NCBI GenBank assembly: GCA_030151925.1
Contig: JASLCY010000567.1
Coordinates: 1 to 17,402 of the forward strand
Source: Oligoflexus sp.
GTDB taxonomy: Bacteria; Bdellovibrionota_B; Oligoflexia; Oligoflexales; Oligoflexaceae
Length of the DNA stretch: 17,402 nucleotides
Direction of reading: 5' to 3'
In this document: piece by piece, positions 7,592-13,714 of the stretch
How the letters are laid out: every line of letters begins with the position of its first letter
How positions within the stretch are numbered: the first letter of the stretch is position 1
Translations under genes and position numbers: made by a program
Notes under the pieces: generated by a model
What the model was told of the DNA's origin: nothing
Seen by the model: the letters and a program-made list of their open reading frames with translations, nothing else
Database searches by the model: none

Positions 7592-8270
7592 TCTGACCTT
7601 GGGTTTCGGCCTGGGTCTTCTGGGGTGCGCCACCAGCCAGAATTATAGGAACGTGCAGCTCCCGGCTTATGCTGGCGCTTTTTTCAGCGAGTGCTCGGGC
7701 AAGGACGGCAGCGTATCGTTCGAACTCTTCACTCAGAATAAAGTGCAGCAGGTCTTCGACGCGGATTGGTCCGCGGATGCCGACGGCAATTGGGGGCTCG
7801 CGAGTTATTCGCCTCTCGGGCAGACCCTTTTCCACCTTGAATACTCGCAGCAGGATCAGAAGTTCAAGCAATCCGGCCGCCCGATCGAGGACCTCGGAAC
7901 CCTGACCGTGGGCGATCATCGCATCGTGAGCTTGAATGGCCACGAGATAGGACTGCGAGCCGACGAGGTCACCTGTCTCCTCAGCCACAAGCTTCCCGGA
8001 CGCTGGCTGAAGCGCATCGTCGACGAGAACAATACGGCTCAAGAGACGGTTTACACCATCGTCGACAGCGGCCGTAAGATTCACCTCTCCCTCGATAAAA
8101 AGATGAAGAGGACCTCGGACGCATGGCGGGCGACGATCGATTGGAGCCTTTACTGGGGCCTGAAATCGATGCGACTGTCCGTAAAGCTCCTCAGGGACGA
8201 GCAAGCCCTCGTCCTGCACTCCGATCAGTTCGAGCAACATGATATCCGCATCATCACGCAGGAGGAATGA
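7566..8270 (+). CDS. Putative LolB-like outer-membrane lipoprotein
   Basis: The start is the ATG at 7566 (AAGG six bases upstream), overlapping the TPR gene by 26 bases; an earlier in-frame ATG at 7458 is deep inside that gene. The 234-residue product has a clear lipoprotein signal with lipobox L-L-G-C21. The mature part contains a Trp-rich beta segment with S-P-L-G-Q and later L-L-S-H-K-L-P-G-R-W-L, which resemble the LolB/DUF4292 fold that receives lipoproteins from LolA and inserts them in the outer membrane. A TPR lipoprotein followed by a LolB-like protein is an arrangement I recall from deltaproteobacteria. The similarity is remote, so treat the function as a hypothesis; the lipoprotein call is firm. 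Confidence 0.6.
   Translation: MKCRSLQTSLTLGFGLGLLGCATSQNYRNVQLPAYAGAFFSECSGKDGSVSFELFTQNKVQQVFDADWSADADGNWGLASYSPLGQTLFHLEYSQQDQKFKQSGRPIEDLGTLTVGDHRIVSLNGHEIGLRADEVTCLLSHKLPGRWLKRIVDENNTAQETVYTIVDSGRKIHLSLDKKMKRTSDAWRATIDWSLYWGLKSMRLSVKLLRDEQALVLHSDQFEQHDIRIITQEE
8260..8265 (+). promoter_or_regulatory. Perfect Shine-Dalgarno site that fixes the GTG start at 8272
   Basis: AGGAGG lies six bases before GTG 8272. It overlaps the end of the LolB-like gene, so the two are probably translated from the same message. It decides against the in-frame ATG at 8239. Confidence 0.75.
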
Positions 8271-8271
8271 C

Positions 8272-8739
8272 GTGAACCTCCTTTTCGACCTCGAAAAATC
8301 AGGCTCTATCAGCGCCACCAACGTAAGGGTGGTGGAGAAGTATTGTTCGCGCTGGAACGTCAGCGCCTATCACGCCCTGCTCCAGACGCACATCCTCACC
8401 GAGCACGACCTCGCCGATGCCGTCGCGGAGATCTACGGCCTGGATCGCGTCTACAGCTTCGATAAGAACGATATCGACCTCGCGGTCCTGAAGAAGATCC
8501 CGTACGCGGACGCCGTCCGCTACCAGTGCTGCGTTCCGCATAGCGATGAAAAAGGTACGTATCTCGCCTATATCATCGACCCGACCAACACCGAGCTCTT
8601 CGCTTACCTCAATCAGCATTTCGCCGGCTGCCGCACCGTCGTCGTCGATTACACGTTGATGGCCCGCAGCATAGAGGAGGCTTATCCGCTGGAATTCCAA
8701 CTGCCGTCCTTACTGTCCTTAGGAGAGCAAACCCTATGA
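8272..8739 (+). CDS. Stand-alone GspE/MshE N-terminal (MshEN-like) domain protein
   Basis: This 155-residue protein has no signal peptide. Residues from about 35 to 140 match the domain that precedes the ATPase in type II secretion and MshE pilus motors: an L-L-x-x-x-I-L-T-E-x-D-L-A helix, a second helix, A-Y-I-I-D-P-T-N-T, and a late helix ending near A-R-S-I-E-E-A-Y. MshE uses this domain to bind c-di-GMP through an R-L-G, G and Q pattern. Here those positions read A-Y-H, H and a non-Q residue, so binding is doubtful. No ATPase is attached. The stop overlaps the murG start (ATGA), suggesting coupled translation and possibly a link to peptidoglycan synthesis. The domain call is fairly confident; the function is unknown. 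Confidence 0.65.
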   Translation: MNLLFDLEKSGSISATNVRVVEKYCSRWNVSAYHALLQTHILTEHDLADAVAEIYGLDRVYSFDKNDIDLAVLKKIPYADAVRYQCCVPHSDEKGTYLAYIIDPTNTELFAYLNQHFAGCRTVVVDYTLMARSIEEAYPLEFQLPSLLSLGEQTL

Positions 8740-9800
8740 CCAAAGTAGTTCTCACAGGCGGCGGCACGGCCGGGCACGTCATGCCCCACATCGCCATGCT
8801 CGGCGCTTATAAGAAGTTCGGCTGGGAGCTGGCCTATATCGGCTCCGACGGGATCGAGAAGAACCTGATCCAAAAAGAAGGCGTTCCCTACTATACGATC
8901 CAAACGGGCAAGCTCCGCCGCTACCTCTCGATGAAGAACTTCACGGATATCTTCCGCATCGTGATGGGCTTCTTCCAATCGCTCGGCCTCCTGCTCAAGC
9001 TCAAGCCCGACCTCGTGTTTAGCAAAGGCGGATTCGTGAGCGTGCCGGTGGCCTATGCCGCCTGGCTCCTGAGAATACCCGTCGTCTCCCATGAATCCGA
9101 TCTCACGCCGGGCCTGGCCAACAAACTCATAGCCCCGTTCTGCCGTTTCCTCTTCTATGCCTTCCCCGATACCAAGGCGCTGATCCGGGTCAGGGAAAGC
9201 GCGGAAGCCGGCATCCCCGTGCGCCCGAGCCTCTATCGCGGCAATCGGGAAAAAGGCCTCGCCCTCTGCGGGTTCTCGGCGACCAAACCCGTCCTGCTCG
9301 TCATGGGCGGCAGCCTCGGCGCCGAACGCATCAACCGCTGCCTGCTCGAGATCCTGCCTCAGCTCGTCAGCGAATGGCAGGTCGTGCACCTCACCGGCAA
9401 GGGAAAGGGCATCGACTTCAGGCACGAGAACTATAAGCCCTTCGAATATCTCGGCGACGGCCTCGAGGACATCTTTGCCTGCACCGACGCCGTGATCAGC
9501 CGCGCGGGCGCGAACTCGCTCTTCGAACTCAAAGCGCTGCGTAAACCGATGCTGCTCATTCCGTTGGAAATAGGCAGCCGCGGCGATCAAGTGCACAACG
9601 CGCGCTCGTTCGAGAAACAAGGCTGGGCTTTGGTTTTGAGTGAGAAGGACCTGACGCCGAAGACTTTGCTGGAGTATCTCTCTCGCCTGACCGCGACCAC
9701 CGCTCAACAGGTCGCGGCTATGTCTCAGTCAAGCGTTCAAGATGATGGCGGGGAAGGGATAGTCCTGCGCCTCAAGGCGCTGTTAGAGCATAAAGCTTAA
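8736..9800 (+). CDS. murG: UDP-N-acetylglucosamine--undecaprenyl-diphosphomuramoyl-pentapeptide GlcNAc transferase
   Basis: MurG adds GlcNAc to lipid I to make lipid II, the last cytoplasmic step of peptidoglycan synthesis, at the inner face of the membrane. The 354-residue protein has the glycine loops G-G-G-T-A-G-H-V near residue 10 and G-G-S-L-G-A (about 190), plus the donor site S-R-A-G-A-N-S-L-F-E followed by K-P-x-L-L-I-P-L and D-Q-V-H-N-A. H-E-S-D-L-T-P-G-L-A-N-K is also characteristic. The G-T-A-G-H and H-E-S-D forms are the ones I recall from Firmicutes MurG, rather than G-T-G-G-H of E. coli. It lies outside the usual division/wall cluster, at the end of the lipoprotein operon. Its last 18 bases overlap the opposite-strand gene. 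Confidence 0.93.
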   Translation: MTKVVLTGGGTAGHVMPHIAMLGAYKKFGWELAYIGSDGIEKNLIQKEGVPYYTIQTGKLRRYLSMKNFTDIFRIVMGFFQSLGLLLKLKPDLVFSKGGFVSVPVAYAAWLLRIPVVSHESDLTPGLANKLIAPFCRFLFYAFPDTKALIRVRESAEAGIPVRPSLYRGNREKGLALCGFSATKPVLLVMGGSLGAERINRCLLEILPQLVSEWQVVHLTGKGKGIDFRHENYKPFEYLGDGLEDIFACTDAVISRAGANSLFELKALRKPMLLIPLEIGSRGDQVHNARSFEKQGWALVLSEKDLTPKTLLEYLSRLTATTAQQVAAMSQSSVQDDGGEGIVLRLKALLEHKA

Positions 9801-10529
9801 CTTCGCGAGCGAGACCTGAGTCTTGTTCGCCCAGTAGCTCTGCTCGAGGCCGATCTGGACGTAAGGCGTGAAAGGGCTGATGTTCATGCCCCAGGAATAA
9901 GCGGTCCGCGACCGGCTCCAGCTCGGCAGCTGGGTTTCGGTCAAACTCAGGAACTGCTCCCTCGCCTGCGTACTCCCCTTCTCCCACTGCTGGCTCACGC
10001 CGAACGATACGATCACATAACGAACGATGCCGTAACTCACGCCGAGCTCGACCGAGTCGGTCGTGAGGTTTTTCACTTCGTGATAGTTGTTCAGGATGCT
10101 GCGGCTGGCGCGCAGGGCCACGGACGGCATCTGAAAGTCTTCGTAGACGGTCCACTGCGCGTGGGCGCCGCCCTGCAAAGCATTCTTGCCGTCGAGCTTC
10201 GAGAGCGAAAGCCCGAGATCGACCGGCCAGGGCGTGCCATGGCTCAGGAAAATGCGGGGCTTCGGCGCGTGGAGTTCACCGGTGACTGCCTCCGGATCGC
10301 TGTCGTCGCTCTCGGCCTTGGCTTCGGGAGCCACGGCGCCCAGTCCGAACCGCGTGCCGTAAGAACCCTGTGAATGGAAGCCTTCCGCCGGGCTATAATA
10401 GTTGATCTGGCTCCAGATCTCCTGCTTCCGTTCGAAGCTGGAAGAACTTGAAGTTTTCGGATCAGCGAGGGATGCTTGGCTCCCAAGCATGGAAAGTAGA
10501 AGAAGAAGCGAATTTCGCGTCCAGCTCAT
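9783..10529 (-). CDS. Putative secreted outer-membrane beta-barrel protein
   Basis: I recognise no specific family. Starting at the ATG at 10529 (an in-frame TTG at 10550 is less likely), the 248-residue product has a classic signal peptide (M-S-W-T-R-N, then S-L-L-L-L-L-S-M-L-G, with probable cleavage after A-S-L-A). A Ser- and acid-rich stretch follows, then alternating strands with aromatic residues (V-E-L-G-V-S-Y-G-I-V-R-Y-V-I-V-S-F-G-V) and a final strand ending in phenylalanine-methionine-leucine. This fits an outer-membrane barrel of roughly 10-12 strands. It is transcribed against murG, with which it overlaps by 18 bases, and diverges from the amidotransferase gene with only 26 bases between starts. 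Confidence 0.68.
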   Translation of the reverse strand: MSWTRNSLLLLLSMLGSQASLADPKTSSSSSFERKQEIWSQINYYSPAEGFHSQGSYGTRFGLGAVAPEAKAESDDSDPEAVTGELHAPKPRIFLSHGTPWPVDLGLSLSKLDGKNALQGGAHAQWTVYEDFQMPSVALRASRSILNNYHEVKNLTTDSVELGVSYGIVRYVIVSFGVSQQWEKGSTQAREQFLSLTETQLPSWSRSRTAYSWGMNISPFTPYVQIGLEQSYWANKTQVSLAKLSFML

Positions 10530-10555
10530 AACTTTTATCCAAAGTACCAAAGTTT

Positions 10556-11158
10556 ATGCATGTGGCTTTTCTAGATCATTATGACAGCTTCAGCTTTAAC
10601 CTTATAGACCGCTTATTCTCTGACACTGACATCATTCTTACCTACGTACCCTTTGATGATCGTGTCGCAGTGCAGCGACTTATGAAGGACCCGATGCCAC
10701 TCGTGGTTTCGCCGGGACCGAAGCGCCCCGAAGTCTTGCCCGACACGCTTTCCCTGATGCGCATCCTGCTCGGCAAGGCGCCCATACTCGGGATCTGTCT
10801 CGGTCATCAATGTTTGGGGCATATCCTGGGGGGCAAGATAGGCAAGGCCGCGAACCCTTTTCACGGGGCTACGCAACAGGTCAACGTCATTGGCAAAAAC
10901 TTCTTTGTCCACAGGTTTTCCCCAACCTTCCAGGCGGCGCACTACAATTCTCTCGTGGTCGAGCGCGGGAGCCTTCCCGAAGAATGGATCTGGGCGACCA
11001 GCGAACAAGGCGAAGTGGAAGGAATTGCCTGGCATGAAGGCCAATGGCCGGCGATAGGCGTGCAGTACCACCCCGAGTCGTTTCTCTCCTCGGGGCAACA
11101 GCCGCTATGGGATCTCTGGCGTGAAGTGGTCGTGAGCTACTATGAGAAAGAATACTGA
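10556..11158 (+). CDS. Class I glutamine amidotransferase, TrpG/PabA type, solo
   Basis: This subunit releases ammonia from glutamine for a partner such as anthranilate synthase (TrpE) or aminodeoxychorismate synthase (PabB). The 200-residue protein shows the N-terminal Y-D-S-F-S-F-N-L, the S-P-G-P oxyanion segment, nucleophile C81 in L-G-I-C-L-G-H-Q, and H172/E174 in Y-H-P-E-S-F. All catalytic residues are present and the length fits. No TrpE or PabB lies in the window, so the pathway cannot be decided. There is no ribosome site before the ATG, although the N-terminal sequence is the family's natural start. The stop is three bases from the end of the opposite-strand pterin gene. Confidence 0.88.
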   Translation: MHVAFLDHYDSFSFNLIDRLFSDTDIILTYVPFDDRVAVQRLMKDPMPLVVSPGPKRPEVLPDTLSLMRILLGKAPILGICLGHQCLGHILGGKIGKAANPFHGATQQVNVIGKNFFVHRFSPTFQAAHYNSLVVERGSLPEEWIWATSEQGEVEGIAWHEGQWPAIGVQYHPESFLSSGQQPLWDLWREVVVSYYEKEY

Positions 11159-11161
11159 GGC

Positions 11162-12106
11162 TTAAATCTCGGCGATTGCGCCTTTGCCGATGCCTTCAAA
11201 GCATTTCACCTTGATAGGCCCACCGATCTCGATGCCTTCATTCGCGATGAGCGTCGCCAATTCAAAGGCGATCGATTCGATGCTCGTTTCATCTTCGGTG
11301 ATGAACACGCGGTTCGCGGGAACCGTGGCTTCGTATTCGCCGAGCGTGCCTTTATAGGAGATCGTCAGGGGTTCGGTCCTTTCAGGACGCGTCCCGGATT
11401 TGAGGTCGCTCGGAGGGTTCACGAGCTGCTTCGAAGAGGCGAAATGAACGATGGAACCCAGCACTTCGTGGGCGATCCACTGCTCCAGGTCGTGACGGCG
11501 TTCGTCGGCGACGTAGACTTCGATCAGGCTGCGGTGTCCGTGGAAGAGGCGCTGGCAGAGGCCTTCATGCCCCGTGATGCCGTGGCTGTAACGGAAGAAC
11601 GCTTGGCCGCTCACCACATCCTCTTTGCGGAGGTGGACTTCGACCGAAGAAATCTCCTCCGGCAGGCGATGGCGAATGAGGCGCGAGCATTCCGCCTCCA
11701 CCACTTCGCGCGTGACGTTGATCGCGCGCATCGGGTACACGGCGCCTTTGGGGCAAAGGTAAGTCCAATACGCATTCACGCCGGTAAGACGACTCTTCGC
11801 CTGAAGGCTCCAGAGTTCGCCGCGGTCGGTTTCCTTGTAATCGACGAGTTTGGACTGGACGGGGATCACGAGCGTGTGATCGATGGTCGATTTCAGAACC
11901 TGCTTCACGAGCTTTTTGAGGTGGCTGAAATCATAGACAAAGCCATTCGAGTCGAGCTGTCCCGCGACGGTGATATCTACGTACCAAGATTGACCTACGA
12001 CGCCGACCGAAGGATCGAAGATAGCGCAGTCGATCTTATCGATATCATTGATGAAAAGACGACCGTAGCGTTCTTTGCTCTCCGTGAGAGTAGCGTTGTC
12101 TTCCAT
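11162..12106 (-). CDS. 6-carboxytetrahydropterin synthase-like protein with two half-domains
   Basis: The 314-residue protein belongs to the 6-pyruvoyl/6-carboxytetrahydropterin synthase superfamily (queuosine or folate precursor chemistry) but is about twice the usual 120-140. Its elements are in unusual order: residues 55-80 hold G-F-V-Y-D-F-S-H-L-K-K and I-D-H (D76/H77), normally at the C-terminal half. The zinc ligands H175, H189 and H191 (S-H-G, F-H-G-H) and C184 follow much later. A possible substrate glutamate (E304 region, C-F-E-G-I-G-K-G-A) comes last. In the first half the zinc histidines are replaced (G-V-V-G-Q-S-W). I recall similar long forms from Shewanella and Pseudomonas. The start at 12106 is supported only by a weak GGCGGT-like site. 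Family confident, substrate uncertain. Confidence 0.75.
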   Translation of the reverse strand: MEDNATLTESKERYGRLFINDIDKIDCAIFDPSVGVVGQSWYVDITVAGQLDSNGFVYDFSHLKKLVKQVLKSTIDHTLVIPVQSKLVDYKETDRGELWSLQAKSRLTGVNAYWTYLCPKGAVYPMRAINVTREVVEAECSRLIRHRLPEEISSVEVHLRKEDVVSGQAFFRYSHGITGHEGLCQRLFHGHRSLIEVYVADERRHDLEQWIAHEVLGSIVHFASSKQLVNPPSDLKSGTRPERTEPLTISYKGTLGEYEATVPANRVFITEDETSIESIAFELATLIANEGIEIGGPIKVKCFEGIGKGAIAEI

Positions 12107-12163
12107 AGTAGCACCGCCAGATTTCGTGATAGGTGAACGATTTATAGGTCAGGAGAAACGGAG

Positions 12164-12192
12164 TTGCGGACTTAGAGTCTCCACACTATAAC
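12164..12192 (+). promoter_or_regulatory. Probable sigma-70-type promoter of gltX
   Basis: TTGCGG at 12164-12169 and TATAAC at 12187-12192 are separated by exactly 17 bases. The -10 box matches five of six bases, the -35 three of six. Transcription would start near 12199 and leave a leader of about 77 bases before the ATG at 12277. The 12107-12225 interval also holds a TATAAA on the opposite strand (12141-12146) that might serve the pterin gene, without a convincing -35. Confidence 0.5.
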
Positions 12193-12276
12193 AATTGCTT
12201 CAAGCACCCTTGACGCGGGAGCATCATGTATAAAGAATCTCCCGCTGAAATACAAGAATCACTGAAGGAAAATTCC

Positions 12277-13707
12277 ATGAGCCGTGAGGTCCGGGTTCGA
12301 ATAGCTCCATCACCGACGGGCGACCCGCACGTAGGAACCGCCTACACTGCCCTCTTTAATTACGCTTTTGCCAAGAAAAACAAGGGTAAGTTCATCCTTC
12401 GCATCGAGGACACCGACCAAACGCGGGCGAAGTCCTCGAGCGAATCCATGATCCTTTCCTCCTTGAACTGGCTCGGCCTGAAGTGGGACGAAGGTCCCGA
12501 TGTCGGTGGGCCCTATGGTCCTTATCGCCAGTCGGAGCGCATAGGACTCTATAGGCAGTATGCGGACCAGCTCGTCGAAAGCGGTCATGCCTACCGCTGC
12601 TTTTGTACGCCCGAGCGCCTGGATGCGGTTCGCGCCAAACAGAAGGCGGAAGGCCTCACGACCCGCTACGACGGTCACTGCCGAGCGCTGACGCCCGATA
12701 TCGTGCAGAAGCACCTCGCGGCGGGCGACAAGCATGTCGTGCGTTTGAAGGTTCCGGCCAGCGGGACCGTGAAGTTCGAGGATCTGCTCCGTGGCGAGCT
12801 CGAGTTCGACGTGGAACGCGTCGACGACCAGGTCCTGATGAAGACCGACGGTTTCCCGACCTATCACCTGGCGAACGTCGTCGACGATTACCTGATGAAG
12901 ATCTCGCACGTGATCCGCGCGGAAGAATGGATCTCCTCGACGCCGAAGCATGCCCTGCTTTATCGGGCTTTCGGCTGGGAGCTGCCGGTGTTCTGCCACC
13001 TGCCCCTGCTCCGCAACGCCGATAAGTCGAAGATCTCGAAACGCAAGAACCCCGTGTCCCTCTCCTACTATAAGAGGGCCGGCATCCTCCCGCAGACGCT
13101 GGTGAACTATCTGGCGATGATGGGCTGGAGCTTCGGCGACGACAAGGAGATCTTCTCGCTGCCCGAGATGATCGAGAACTTCGACCTGAAGAAGATCTCG
13201 CTCGGCGGCCCGGTCTTCGACCTGGCGAAGCTCACCTGGCTGAACCAGCACTATATCCAGGCGATGCATCCGGACGCTTTCGTGGATTATATCCGCAACG
13301 AGATCTATAGCCGCGAGTACCTCCTCGCGCTCCGTCCCCTGCTCCAGGATCGCCTGACGCGCTTCGAGCAGTTCCCGGACAACTTCAGCTTCTTCTTCAA
13401 CGGCGCGCTGAGCTACGCGGGCCTCGAGATCCTGCCCAAGGGCAAGACCGTCGAGGACTTCCGCGCGATGCTCTCAGAGCTCGTGGAGCTGCTCGATGAT
13501 CTCTACGAATGGGAGCACGGGAAGATACACGACCTCATGAACGCCCATCGCGAGAAGCTCGGATGGAAGCCGAAGGACTATTTCATGAGCGTGCGCCTGA
13601 TCGCTACGGGCCGCAAGGATTCGCCGCCGTTGGCGGAATCCCTGGAATTGATAGGCCGGGAGATGGTGCGGTTCCGGATCCGGAACTACCTGGATACCGC
13701 GCACTGA
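12277..13707 (+). CDS. gltX: Glutamyl-tRNA synthetase
   Basis: This class I enzyme charges tRNA-Glu. The start taken is ATG 12277 (M-S-R-E-V-R-V-R-I-A-P-S-P-T-G), with AAGGA seven bases upstream; an in-frame ATG at 12226 would add 17 residues that the family does not need but has its own GGGAG, so some longer product is possible. The class I HIGH motif is H18-V-G-T and the KMSKS motif is K-I-S-K-R. A zinc-binding insert is visible (C-F-C and later G-H-C-R). The 476-residue length is normal. It is transcribed toward the SNF2 gene, with only seven bases between their ends. Confidence 0.95.
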   Translation: MSREVRVRIAPSPTGDPHVGTAYTALFNYAFAKKNKGKFILRIEDTDQTRAKSSSESMILSSLNWLGLKWDEGPDVGGPYGPYRQSERIGLYRQYADQLVESGHAYRCFCTPERLDAVRAKQKAEGLTTRYDGHCRALTPDIVQKHLAAGDKHVVRLKVPASGTVKFEDLLRGELEFDVERVDDQVLMKTDGFPTYHLANVVDDYLMKISHVIRAEEWISSTPKHALLYRAFGWELPVFCHLPLLRNADKSKISKRKNPVSLSYYKRAGILPQTLVNYLAMMGWSFGDDKEIFSLPEMIENFDLKKISLGGPVFDLAKLTWLNQHYIQAMHPDAFVDYIRNEIYSREYLLALRPLLQDRLTRFEQFPDNFSFFFNGALSYAGLEILPKGKTVEDFRAMLSELVELLDDLYEWEHGKIHDLMNAHREKLGWKPKDYFMSVRLIATGRKDSPPLAESLELIGREMVRFRIRNYLDTAH

Positions 13708-13714
13708 GCCCCGG

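Noticed and set aside
6290..7633. Minus-strand open frame (447 codons) opposite the TPR gene
   Set aside because: It is a repetitive Val/Leu/Glu/Arg shadow of the repeated TPR codons; the repeats on the plus strand explain the sequence.
10394..10399. TATAAT on the plus strand before the amidotransferase gene
   Set aside because: It lies inside the coding region of the barrel gene, 150 bases from the ATG, and lacks a -35 box.
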